Of a DNA stretch of 64,000 bases, positions 38,319 through 48,715 are shown in pieces. Where the stretch lies: positions 18,107,646 through 18,171,645 of the forward strand of contig NC_052399.1 in the NCBI RefSeq assembly GCF_009389715.1, given 5' to 3'. The notes under the pieces were generated by a model, which saw only the letters and a program-made list of their open reading frames with translations, made no database searches and had not been told where the DNA came from. The position numbers were made by a program, and so were the translations under genes. Each line of letters opens with the position of its first letter. The first letter of the stretch is position 1. Source of the DNA: Phoenix dactylifera. Lineage: Eukaryota > Streptophyta > Magnoliopsida > Arecales > Arecaceae.

Positions 38319-38780
38319 TATAAAAAAAGGGAGTGGGAAAAGCTAAAACGAGAAGCAAAGTAGAGGAAAAATGAACGGACCTAAAATACACGAGCTTTTC
38401 AAACGAGGAGAAGAGTTGGAAGGGGCTGACGGAGAGCGAAGAGACGCTGGAGAGAGCGAGCTCCGGGAAGGAAGGAGCGCAAATTTCTCGCCGGCAGCGT
38501 CCGATTTCTCGCCGGCGCCTTCGTCTTCTCAAAACGCGTCTCTTTTTTCGAACCAAGAAGAGACCCTCTTCTGGTGAAGAAATATCGCGAGATCTCGGCC
38601 GCTAGGGTTTTCTCCCGTCCCGTCGCCGCTCCCCACCGTCCATTCCAATCTTCGATCGAGGGCTCCGGGATTTCTTTCTTATCTCCTGAGTGGGGTGTGT
38701 GGGAATCGCGATAACTCGACGATAACGGACACGTGTACGACTAATCCGAGGACAGGAGCGACATGGCGCTCAGATGCTGC
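38319..38780 (+). promoter_or_regulatory. Promoter and leader-like GC-rich island without a downstream gene
   Basis: A TATA box (TATAAAAAAAGG from 38319) is followed by a purine-rich leader, an ATG at 38371 opening a 68-codon frame to 38577, then a pyrimidine- and GC-rich stretch containing ctagggttttctcccg (about 38602-38617), the telo-box-like word typical of plant 5' leaders. GC content is clearly above the flanks. No coding gene follows in either direction before the LINE at 39.5 kb. Site II-like TGGGCC/TGGGCT words lie at about 38,900-38,960. It could be the 5' end of a broken gene, a first non-coding exon, or a minus-strand promoter. Confidence 0.35.
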
Positions 38781-39495
38781 CATCTGTGATCTGTCTTCTC
38801 GCTATGCTGTCCCCGTATCACGATTAATTGACGCTTGGAATTGAGAGTTAGCCGCTGGCTTCTGTCGGAATTAACACATAACAATATGGCATGACAGGCC
38901 CAATGGGCCTGAAAAAGCTATGCATCGCATTTTCCAGCCCAAACTCATTGGGCTAGGCGATTCCAGTTCCAAGAGTTAGTTATTATAAAAAAAGTTTCTA
39001 GCTTTTCTTAGACCCTTTTAAGTCTTCTAAGAGTTTCATTCAAGGAAAATATATCAGGCCTATAGTCATTGACATGGCAATTTTATAATCAACCAATCCG
39101 TCCTTTTTACCCCCTCACACCATGGCATGAGAATTCTTCGAGCCATGCAGCATTTCTTTTTATTTAACCTTATATAGTTCATTCAATGTAATTTGCATCT
39201 TTGAAAACCTAACTAGCCTCAATCATTAGCTACAATCTAACTTGTTTTTGACTTCATGAACATTATCTTCTATATCCTAGATTCTCGTCGACCACTAAAA
39301 TTGAATGTAGAATCTTGATGCTTAAAATCATCCTATATGATCAGATGATTTGGGAGTCACACTGCCCACGATACGTACTGGAATTGTATCCTACTTGCAC
39401 TTATCTTCATGTTTATGTTTAAAACCTAGCAACAAGATGATCTCTGTGGCCCTTCCCGATGTAGCCTCACATAATCACCATAAGAAGAAGAAAAC
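38781..39495. other. Region between the promoter-like island and the LINE
   Basis: No coding region is supported. It contains the ggcccaatgggcc palindrome near 38,900 and then AT-rich sequence up to the LINE target site. Confidence 0.45.
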
Positions 39496-39510
39496 CTTCT
39501 TTTTGTCCTT
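39496..39510. repeat. Target-site duplication of the LINE, left copy
   Basis: cttctttttgtcctt here matches exactly the copy at 46005-46019. It lies directly outside the poly(T) stretch that is the LINE poly(A) tail on the minus strand. Confidence 0.88.
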
Positions 39511-39539
39511 TTTTTTTTTTTTTGGTTGAAAACGGCAAT

Positions 39540-42500
39540 TCATATAGCTCTAAATTGAGTACATCCAGCCATATCAAAATAAAGTAAAGAGTGCAACGTA
39601 GAAGGAATATCTCCTAACGAAGTCCAAATGACCTCTCCGGAGTGCCGAGCGGCAAAGGAGGCGACCCAGTCTGCTGCACTGTTCGCCTCCCGAAAAACAT
39701 ATGAGGCCTGGAAAACGCTCGACTCCTGAGCCAATCTCCGAATCTCACGGATGAGAGGATGATCATCTCCATATCTGTCCACTCCCCGAATCCACTCTAT
39801 CACCACAGAGGAATCTCCCTCAAGGCAAATGTGCTCAGCATGCAGTACCCGCCTCGCATAGGATATCCCCTCCCAAGCTGCCCGCAGCTCCGCACCAACT
39901 ACGGTAAATCCCGGCGCGCGGCGTCCACCAGCTGCTATCAAACTACCGAGATGGTCTCTGATAACAAAGCCAACTCCTCCTGACACCCCATCAGCCGACC
40001 TACTACCATCAAAATTCACTTTGAGATGACCAAGGGGTGGGGGTACCCAAGAGACTAGGGCGAACCTGGGCGCTGTGACAGCAGAAAGAGTACCCCAGGT
40101 GTCCCTGGCCACCTCAGAAGAGAAAGTAATAGCAGCGGTAGAAACCTCCCTAGCAAGACGCATGGCTCTGTCCACCACCATCCACGGGGGAAACCGCCTA
40201 CCCTCAAAAATGCCGGCATTCCTATCCAGCCAGATAGAATGAGCCAAATATGCCCCCTGGATCCCGGCCTCAACTGTGCTAGGCCGCCGTATAGCCACTC
40301 TCAACCAATGAATCAAACCCTGAGTCGACTCGACTGAATGGGGTAGCAATGTGGGCGATCGGCTCCAAATGCCCCTAGCTCTGGGGCACTGCAAAAGGAC
40401 ATGATCCATCGTCTCCTCAGTCTCCGTACACTCATCACAAAACTGAGTGATCCTCACCCCTCGCCGCGCCAATAAGCTCCTAGTCGGTAGGCAGCCCCAC
40501 GCTACCTTCCAGATGAAGAGCGCCACACGCGGGTGAATCCGCATCCTCCAGATCCATCCTCCCTCTATCTGTCGTGCTGGCTCTCGGCTCAATAATGTGT
40601 GGATATCCTTGGCTCGCACCTGCGATCGCCCTGTCGGCATCCAGACTAATCTATCCGCCCCTCCCTGGGCAAAAATAGGTAGGGCCAGGATCCTCTCCGC
40701 CAACTGCTCCCCGAAAGCCTCCCTGATCAGCTCCATCCTCCAGTGGTCCCCCTCCGGCTCCATCAAGTCACTGACCCTGAGACCGGCTAACCTCGATGTG
40801 TCCACTGTAATCGGAAGTCTACTCATAGGCTGCTCCGTCACCCACCGGTCCTCCAACACATCAATAGATCGACCATCACCAATGGCCCACCTAATCGCCG
40901 GGAACACCAACCCTGCTCTAGCACAAATCTCCCTCCATATCGGTGAGTGGCGTCGCCCCGACCGGGCACCCGGCACTGGATCGCCATACTTGGCCCTCAT
41001 AAGTGAAGACCACATGCCATCGGGCTCCAACACCACTCTAGCAGCGTGTCGTGCAGCTAGAACCTCACGCCTCGCCACCAAAGACTGCACACCCAAACCA
41101 CCATATCTCGTCGGCTGACATACAACCTCCCAAGCCATAAGATGGATACCCCTTCTGCCTCCAGTCCTACCCCAAATAAAATCCCTGAAGATCTGCTCAA
41201 TATTCCTAACTGTAGCTACCGGTATAAGAGAGTTAGATAATAAGTAAATCAGGATCGAGGAAAGAACTGACCGTACCAGTATAATCCTGCCCATCATAGA
41301 AAGAGAGTGTATCTGCCACCCCTCCAGCCTATGCCGGATACTGATCTCAAGAGAGGTGCAATCACTGCTGCGCAGACGCTGACCAGAGATAGGGACTCCC
41401 AAATACCTCAACGTGCCCTCCTGCTCTCCCACCCCCAGAATCTCCAGTATAGCGGTCTTCACATCTGGTTTGGTCTTCGGGCTAAAACAAATTGCTGATT
41501 TAGATAAATTAACCCGTTGACCAGACATAGAGCAATAATCCCGCAAGATCGTCCAAATGATCCCTGCTGCCTGTCTAGTCGCACGGACCAACAGAAGACA
41601 ATCATCGGCAAATAGTAGATGAGAAATCGGGGAGGCATCCGGCACGGGCCTATAAACCTCCAGCTCCTGGGTGGTCACTGCATACCGCAAGGTCCTGGAA
41701 AGCGCATCTGCACATATAATAAACAATAGAGGGGAGAGGGGACAACCCAGACGCAGCCCACCAGAGGACACAAAGTACCGTGATGGCGTTCCATTTACCA
41801 AAATGGCAAAGGAAGGGCCTCTGATACACCCCATGATCCATCTGATCCATGCCTCAGGAAATCCAAACTCCTGCAAGGACTGCTGTACAAAATCCCACCT
41901 CATCCTATCGTATGCCCTCTCCATGTCAAGCTTGACCCCCATCAGACTTCTCCTACTCGACGCCCTGCCAAGATCATACATGAACTCCTGGGCAATAAGA
42001 ACATTATCTGTGATACTCCGTCCTCCCACAAAAGCCCCCTGCTCCGGACTGATCAATCTCGGAAGTATGATCCTCAATCTGACAGCTAGTAACTTCGCCG
42101 TCGCTTTGTACAAGGTAGTACAGAGACTGATCGGGCGAAAGTGACTAGGCTCCGAAGCATCCTGACGCTTCGGTATCAGAGTGACTAGGGTCCTCTGCCA
42201 ATCTGTAGACATCACTGCTGTGCTGAAAAACTGCTGTATGGCCGCCGTCACCCCCTGACCAACAATCATCCAGCACCTCCGGAAGAATAACGGTGGAAAG
42301 CCGTCCGGACCCGGCGCCTTGTCCCCCTCAAGGGACCACATCACCTCCCTAATCTCACTATCCAATACCGGCCTAGTCAGTGCGACCATATCCTCCTCTG
42401 CCACCCGTGCCACTGGCGGTATGATACTCCCTGAGCTCCCAGTACCCATCTGCTCAGACCATCTGGCCCCGAAGAAACCCTCCAGCACCCTCCGAATCGA

Positions 42501-43681
42501 ATCTGGATCCTCCACTAACTGCCCATCCTCATCCCTAATCACCCTGATCCTGTTCCGATGCCTCCTGATCACTGTTGACTGGTGGAAAAACCTAGTATTC
42601 CGATCCCCCTCCTGGATCCACTGCACCCTCGATTTCTGTCTCCAAAAGATCTCCTGCTGTCGCAAGAGAGAATCATGTAAGGATAGTAGAGATCTAAGCT
42701 CCCCCATCTCCTCCTCTGCCAAACTCCCTCCCAAGGCCTCCTGAGCCTGTAATCCAGCAATAGCCTCCTCAGACTCCTCAATCCTCCTGAAGATATTCCC
42801 TACCTCCTCACAGTTCCACCTCCTCAACCTTCTTTTGGTCAGCTCCAACCGGCGAGACACACGATACATAGCATCCCCTCTCACCGGTACATCCCATGCC
42901 TTCCTCACAATCTCCCAGGACCGAGGATAACATGTCCAGAACTTCTCAAATCTAAAAGGGGAATGAAATGAGACAGCTGTATCGGTACTCACCAGTAGGG
43001 GGCAGTGGTCGGACGCAATCCTCGGCAAGTGACGGACATGGTAGTCAGAAAAACACTGGGCCCACCCCGCTGTGGCGTAGACTCTGTCCAATCTCTCCCA
43101 AACCCGTGCCTGCCCCTGCTGATATTACACCATGTGAATGTTGGTCCCGAAAATCCCAAGTCTATCAGTCCATTTGACGCTATAAAATCTTGGAACTCTC
43201 TGATTTCCCTCTTATAAGTGAAGGCCCTCCCCCCCATCTTCTCCTGGGGATCCGTGATACAGTTGAAATCACCTGCCACCAACATGGGATACCCCTGAGT
43301 GATAAGCTGAGACGCCTCCGCCCACAACCGCCTCCGCACTCTATAATCTGTACTGGCATACACAGCTGCTAGGACCCACGGGCTCCTATTATCCTCTGAT
43401 ATCACTAAGATGACCTCCTGTTTACAAACATTGAAAACATCAATTTGGTAGTCACCCTGTGCCCAAGTCACTATAATACCTCCCGACAGTCCTTGAGATT
43501 CCACTGCATAAAAATCCCATGACCTCGGTATCGCCGCCCGGGCCTTCTGAAGGCTTTGCCCGGAGAGCCGGGTCTCGAACAAAACACAAATTTCAGGTTT
43601 GTGCTGTTGCACCAACCTGCGGAAAGCCGGGGCAAAGGAGGGCTTACCTGCACCCCGACAATTCCAAAGGAGGGCTCTCAT
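39540..43681 (-). pseudogene. LINE ORF2: endonuclease, reverse transcriptase, RNase H (one frameshift)
   Basis: It starts at ATG 43681 (MRALLWNCRGAG). The AP-like endonuclease shows WNCRG, ETRLSG, the GDFNC block and, past the break, SDHCPLL. Then come reverse transcriptase blocks: LIPKRQDASEPSHFRPISL, GVKLDMERAYDRM, and the catalytic FADD. A zinc-binding C-terminal region follows (zf-RVT, FIWKVAWGCLPTRSLL..C-x2-C), then RNase H with VNFDGS, GAELRAAWEG, LEGDSS and REANSAAD. Near 43110-43111 the frame shifts: the upstream frame ends with unrelated residues at 42989, and the downstream frame resumes at once with RVWERLDRVYA-like sequence. The simplest cause is loss of one base. The downstream frame is otherwise open for 3.5 kb. 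Confidence 0.9.
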
Positions 43682-43889
43682 GGTGCACGTGGTGCGTCGG
43701 CACAGCCCACCTCCCCCGGGCCGCTGCCACTTCTAGGTTCCAACTCCATTTCCTCACTACACAGCACAGCACCTCCCTGCTCCAAGTCACTGTGCATCAC
43801 ACCCTTAGCAGTGGCCAGCAGCTGCTGAACAGCCTGTTGGTGTGACCCCCTCAGCCCCTGTGCCATTTGGGATTCAGAATCCACCGACA

Positions 43890-45866
43890 TCATCTTGAAT
43901 TCTTCCCCATTACCAGCACCGCAATAAGCCTTCTCCTCCAATCCTGGGCCGCAGACCCTGCTTCCCACCAGGGCATCAAAGGAAGGGGAAGGGGAGCTCC
44001 CAGCACCCTTCTTATCGCCAGGTTGGTGTACCAAACGGCACGGCACAAAACGTCCTCCTCCCTTTCCACTGAAACCCCCATGGCCATGGGTCGTACCACA
44101 CCGGAAAGAGTGGCCTCCTCGTGCTCAATGGGTTCCGCGACTCCCACCTGAGACGACGGTCCAGCTACCACTCCCGCCGATTCTCCGGTCACCGCCGCCA
44201 GCAATTCCGCCGCTACCGACGCCGCTCGGGCCAGCCCCTGCCGCAAAGGTATGCTCTCCCCCTGCCGTCGGCTCCCTCCTTCCTCCACCTGCCTCATCGT
44301 AACCATGTCCGCCGCCACAAGGGGTGGCGGCGAACTCTTGCTCCGCCGACGGCCACCTCCGGCCGAGCGGAACCCATCTCCCCGAGGGGGAAGCGAACTC
44401 TTGCTCCGCCGACGGCCACCTCCGGCCGAGCGGAACCCATCTCCCCGAGGGGGAAGATCCCGTCTCGGTGCAGCATTCGGGCCGGTCACAGGAGGCGTCC
44501 CGGCTGCCGGATTCGGCCCACGCGTTGGCAGCGCCCGGTGGGCCTTAGGCGGACTCCGGGCCCTTTTGAGCGGACTTGAGCCCGACCCAGCCTTTCCCAG
44601 GTCCACCTGGCCCAACGAGGGCGGCCGAGTCCCCCCACCGAGTCCCCTCGCCGAGTCACTGCTGGGTTCACCCAGCTCACCTGGTTGACTCAGGCCTCCG
44701 TCCATCTCCACGGACGAGCCGCCTTGAGCTAGCTTCTCCGGCGACTGCCGTCTGGCCACCTTGGTTGGCTTTTGCCAACCTTCCAAATCCTGCGGTGAAA
44801 CGGGCAGCCGCGGCCCCCCATCTCCCTCACACGGACTCACCGCAGACGTCGCCGGAGCCGAGCCCACACTGGTGCTAGCCCCTGTCTGCATCGTCTTCCC
44901 TTTTCCCCCTTTCGGAGCTCCGATGGCCTCGTTCCAGCTCATAGAAAGCCAAGGGCCGTAGATCAGAGGATCTCCCGCTTCCCTTGACGTCTTCCCAGTG
45001 TCTGGACATCGAGCATTGCTACCAGTTCCAGCCTCCATTCCACCCGTCGCCGGGGAAGAGAACTCACAGGCCGCCTCCTCATGACCGATTCGGCCGCACC
45101 TGTAACAGTAGGCAGGTAAGTTCTCGTACACAAACTCCTGCCATATCTTCCTCTCTAATCCCTCCTTAGCTCCCTTCATGAATATTCCCGGCTTTAGAGG
45201 AGCTCTTATGTCAAGCTCCACTTTAACCCGTGCAAACCCCCTCTTCCTCCCTTGATCGGTGGCTGCGTCCAAGGCCAAAGGTCTCCCCGCCGTCGCTGCA
45301 ATCTGGATCAAAGTCTCCTTAGCCCAGAAATCCAATGGCAACCGTGGGAGACGGAGCCAAGCTACCACCCGTCCAGGACCACCGGAGCCGGTGATGAAGT
45401 TTGGCTTCCACCGTTCCATCGTGAGAAGCTGTCCAGCCACTAAACATGGCCCCCTCACCAGCATGGCCTCCCGATCCTCCTCACAGGCGAAGCGGACCGC
45501 CAGGACGTCGTCGGCCATTGTGACAACCTCGACATTATAGTCCAGGTTCCCCATCCTTCTCAGCTCACGCCCGACCCACTCCGCCGGAACCTTCCGCCCC
45601 ACACTCTGCATAAAAACAGAGGTACTCCTCCACTCCTTCCTTGTCTTCTCTAACCTCTCCTCCGGGATCTCCAGAACTTCCGTGAAGCAGGACTTCAGAG
45701 CTCCCAGCTCCCCCTCCGAAATCTGGTGGCGTGTCCATCGACCTTGGTTCGCCGGGCCCCTAGCCACCGCCGCCCATGATACGCCCTTCGAGTCGGCCCC
45801 CAGGGGCTGGCGCCCCAACCCCCCGGGCCTCCCCGTCTCCCTCCCGTTAGCCCTACTGTCGACCAT
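43890..45866 (-). CDS. LINE ORF1: DUF4283 and CCHC zinc knuckle protein
   Basis: 658 aa from ATG 45866 (MVDSRANGRE); the in-frame GTG nine bases upstream is not a likely start. The first third holds a DUF4283 domain (SCFTEVLEIPEE.. to WLRLPRLPLDFWAKETL). A CCHC knuckle follows (CYRCGRIGHEEAAC). The C-terminal half is low-complexity, rich in Pro, Gly, Arg and Ser. In the family, ORF1 binds LINE RNA to form the ribonucleoprotein. It includes an exact-looking 21-residue tandem duplication (nt 44330-44455). No stop interrupts the frame. Confidence 0.88.
   Translation of the reverse strand: MVDSRANGRETGRPGGLGRQPLGADSKGVSWAAVARGPANQGRWTRHQISEGELGALKSCFTEVLEIPEERLEKTRKEWRSTSVFMQSVGRKVPAEWVGRELRRMGNLDYNVEVVTMADDVLAVRFACEEDREAMLVRGPCLVAGQLLTMERWKPNFITGSGGPGRVVAWLRLPRLPLDFWAKETLIQIAATAGRPLALDAATDQGRKRGFARVKVELDIRAPLKPGIFMKGAKEGLERKIWQEFVYENLPAYCYRCGRIGHEEAACEFSSPATGGMEAGTGSNARCPDTGKTSREAGDPLIYGPWLSMSWNEAIGAPKGGKGKTMQTGASTSVGSAPATSAVSPCEGDGGPRLPVSPQDLEGWQKPTKVARRQSPEKLAQGGSSVEMDGGLSQPGELGEPSSDSARGLGGGTRPPSLGQVDLGKAGSGSSPLKRARSPPKAHRALPTRGPNPAAGTPPVTGPNAAPRRDLPPRGDGFRSAGGGRRRSKSSLPPRGDGFRSAGGGRRRSKSSPPPLVAADMVTMRQVEEGGSRRQGESIPLRQGLARAASVAAELLAAVTGESAGVVAGPSSQVGVAEPIEHEEATLSGVVRPMAMGVSVEREEDVLCRAVWYTNLAIRRVLGAPLPLPLMPWWEAGSAAQDWRRRLIAVLVMGKNSR
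44330..44455. repeat. 63-bp tandem duplication inside LINE ORF1
   Basis: Two adjacent 63-bp copies that begin cgaactcttgctccgccgac. The unit is a multiple of three, so ORF1 stays open and gains a 21-residue repeat. The copies look identical, so the event is recent. Confidence 0.9.
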
Positions 45867-46004
45867 CAGAACCACCCAACACCCGTTTGAGGAAAACCCC
45901 CCAAGACCGCACGACTATTGACGCGGCTCTCTCTCACTCCTCTCTCTCACTCCTCCTGTCTCGCTCTTCCTCTGTAGATCTTTTTCCTTTTTGTCCTTTG
46001 CACT

Positions 46005-46019
46005 CTTCTTTTTGTCCTT
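46005..46019. repeat. Target-site duplication of the LINE, right copy
   Basis: cttctttttgtcctt, an exact match to 39496-39510, marks the 5' end of the LINE. A similar ctttttgtccttt lies just inside the element, which explains how a minor shift of the boundary could also be read. Confidence 0.85.
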
Positions 46020-46385
46020 AATCTTAGCCCTAGGCCAGCCTCAATTCAAATAATAAAAACTAGGTGATGCATTTAGCTAAATCTTGACTTTTTCCTGCTA
46101 ACTAATTTGGTAACCATAGTGTATTCATACACCTCTTCATTCATACATGCTTTTGACCCTCCATCCTTTTCTCTCTATTCACTTCATCCTCATCCTTAAA
46201 TGCTTCTAACCCAACCTTTCAAAAGTCCTTGAGTTCGCCCTTTGAGGTGAGTTGTCCTATCTTCAATGTTTTCATACCATTCTTTATTCCAAAGGATTCT
46301 ACATTCGTACACCTACTTTGATTTTAATGTCTTCCCTCCTGACTAATTCTTAGAGATGTGGTTAATCCAAGATCATTATAACTAA
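46020..46385. other. Spacer between the LINE and the SMART element
   Basis: About 365 bases of AT-rich DNA without a supported feature. Confidence 0.5.
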
Positions 46386-46390
46386 ATATC

Positions 46391-46881
46391 TGTTGGCGGA
46401 GGCTGGTGTGGGCCAAGTCAGCAAGGCTCGCTCGTGGCGGAGACCGGTGTGGGCCAAGTCGCAATCGGGCACCGGGAGGACGCTTGGGATAGTCGGTATA
46501 AGGACCATAGTCAAGCTTTCACTATCACCTGCGGATTTTAGTGAGATAGCAGCACCTACGGTCCTAACAGTGGTATCAGAGCCAACGGCACGGATTCGAT
46601 TCCCAGGATAAGCGATTAAAAAAAAAAAACTCTCTTGCTGGGGGGAATTGTTGGCGGAGACCGGTGTGGGCCAAGTCAGCAGGGCTCGCTTGCTGGGGGG
46701 ACTTGTTGGCAGAGGCTGGTGTGGGCCAAGTCAGCAAGACACGCCCGCGGCGGAGGCCGGTGTGGGCCAAGTTGCAATCGAACGCCGGAGGGCGCTTGAG
46801 ATGGTCGGTTTGAAGACCATAATTAAGCCTTCACTATTACCTATGGGTTTTAGTGAGATAGCTGCGCCCATAGTCCTCACA
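46391..46881 (+). mobile_element. SMART/TRIM miniature LTR retrotransposon with 5-bp target-site duplication
   Basis: Left LTR at 46391-46569 (179 bp, TGTTGGCGG to CCTAACA) and right LTR at 46704-46881 (178 bp, TGTTGGCAG to CCTCACA). One base after the left LTR is TGGTATCAGAGCC (46571-46583), the primer-binding site for initiator methionine tRNA used by Copia-type elements. A purine stretch (GCTGGGGGGAAT or GACT) precedes the right LTR. The flanks carry ATATC at 46386-46390 and 46882-46886, a 5-bp target-site duplication. The internal part is only about 130 bases, with no gag or pol, so the element is non-autonomous. A partial second LTR head (46649-46703), with its own purine tract, precedes the right LTR. 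Confidence 0.9.
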
Positions 46882-47285
46882 ATATCCACCCCCAGATCAC
46901 TAAGAGGGAAAATTCCTTCATTTCAGCACTTCATTGGATCCTTTCAAAGCTACATTTTTGATGATTAATCAGATGTTTAGGAACCAAAATTACGCAGCCT
47001 GTCATATACCAATATCTTCCAAGGCTTAACATCAATCATTGTTTGATTTGATTATGATGCCAGTTTTGTTGCAATCATGGAAACTCAAGATATATTTGTT
47101 CATAGACAAGATAGGTCCCGAAAGTAATCAAAAATACAATTTTGATGTTATCAACAATAAATCAATATTATTCAACCATGCAGTATTTTGCAATAGCTTG
47201 CTATATGCTTTTTTTGTTGTTGTTGTTGTTGATAGGCATATAAGAGAGCTTTTATTTGAACCATAATGCTGCCACCATTTTTATG
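46882..47285. other. Spacer between the SMART element and the decayed LINE
   Basis: AT-rich sequence with a TTG/GTT trinucleotide run near 47,215-47,232. No gene is supported. Confidence 0.5.
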
Positions 47286-47838
47286 CTTTTTTTTGGGTAC
47301 TAGTGGGGGAAAAAATCCCCCAAAAAAGAACAAACTAAACTACATTAACCTAAGCATAATCCACTTTCTGATGAACTAGACTCCATAAGCATCTCCATAT
47401 AATAGAGCCTTCAGCTCTTGGCAGGTTATGGTATTGGCTTGATAATCTTCCTTAAGTCCAAAGTTTGCTAGTCTCTCTATTGGCTGGTTGGCTTCTCTAA
47501 AAACATAGCTTGTAAAAAAGAGGTACAATGGAAAAGCAAAATGAATGATATCTAAAAGTAATGGATGCTTTGAAGCCATAGAGAGATGTTTCATGATCCA
47601 ATTGATAATGGTGCTTGGATGCCCTACTAACCACATTTTGGTTAATCTAAGTTGGTTAATGGCTGCTGATATTTATTCCCAAGACGTTCTAGGTTCTGCT
47701 TTTGGAATTGAAGATACTCTAAATTTTTTTGCTTGTGCAAGTAAAATGAACCATTGTGATCTCTTATAATAAATCCTTCCCTCGCTTTGCCATCCTTCCA
47801 TGGAGTATTGAAGTTTACCTTTGTGATTTCACAAGAAG

Positions 47839-48699
47839 AGGGGTAGTTCTATATACACCCCCCCTATTGCTCAGGACACCCCCCAAAAACCAAAAAAAAA
47901 TACCCAAACTAACCTTTAGTGTAATTACCATATTGCCCTTGAAATTTTCTCATACACCCCCCTTCCTCCTCATCCGTTTCGTTTTGAAAAGAAAAAAAAA
48001 AAACACCCCTCAAACCCCCCTTAAACCCCTCCTCCCCCGTTCCCCCTTCTCCCTCTCGTCGCCGGCATTCTCCCGATCTCCGACCACCTCGCCGGCTTCT
48101 CCCGGAACTACCTCGCCGGCTTCTCCCGAATTTTTTTTTTTTCACGGTTCGTGCTCCGTTCGGCACTGGATCGCCGAACAAAAGGCTTCTGTTCGGCTGA
48201 ACAGTGCCGAACAGAAGCCTTCTGTTCGGCAACCCTCAACCGAACAGATCTGTTCGGCTGCACAGTGCCGAACAGAAGGCTTCTGTCCGGCACTGCTCAG
48301 CCGAACAGAAGCCTTTTGTTCGGCGATCCAGTGCCGAACGGAGCACGAACCGTGAAAAAAAAAAAATTCGGGAGAAGCCGGCGAGGTGGTTCCGGGAGAA
48401 GCCGGCGAGGTGGTCGGAGATCGGGAGAATGCCGGCGACGAGAGGGAGAAGGGGGAACGGGGGGGTTTTGGGCGTTGGCGAGGTGTTTTGGAGGAGAATA
48501 GCGGGGTGGGGGGGGGGGGGTTTGGGGGGTGTAGAGAGCAATTTAGGTGAGGGGGTGGGGAGGGTGGGGGGTAATTTAGGAATTTTTAATTTTATTAGGG
48601 GTGTCCTTAGCAAATGGGGGGGTGTAGAGAGTATTTAATTTTTTTTTAATTTTTGGGGGGTGTCCTGAGCAATAGGGGGGGTGTATATAGAACCACCCC
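47839..48699. mobile_element. Large fold-back element (about 860 bp), inverted arms almost its full length
   Basis: The ends are inverted: GGGGTAGTTCTATATACACC on the left and its complement with one mismatch on the right. The flanks carry aagaag at 47833-47838 and 48700-48705. The arms pair over several hundred bases, including gccggcgaggtggt/accacctcgccggc and an innermost cluster of GCCGAACAGAAGCC-type words (48,150-48,340). No transposase is encoded. Both strands give open frames made of the repeat words PNRSLLFG or AEQKASVR, which are not real proteins. Transcription through it would give a hairpin RNA. Superfamily uncertain. Confidence 0.85.
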
Positions 48700-48715
48700 A
48701 AGAAGGGGCATTACA

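Larger units (their letters stand above)
39511..46004 (-). mobile_element. LINE (L1-type non-LTR retrotransposon with RNase H domain), near full length
   Basis: About 6.5 kb on the minus strand, with a 5' region of about 138 bases (45867-46004), ORF1 (43890-45866), a 208-base spacer, ORF2 (43681-39540), a 3' untranslated region of about 16 bases and an A tail (poly(T) at 39511-39523). It is flanked by an exact 15-bp target-site duplication. The GC content is far above that of its surroundings. Structure and domains match plant L1-type LINEs carrying an RNase H domain at the end of ORF2. The exact duplication indicates a fairly recent insertion. ORF2 has one frameshift, so this copy looks unable to make the whole enzyme. 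Confidence 0.93.

Noticed and set aside
47756-48638. Long open frames of PNRSLLFG/AEQKASVR repeats
   Set aside because: They are translations of the fold-back element, found on both strands and in several frames, as expected of inverted repeats without stop codons.
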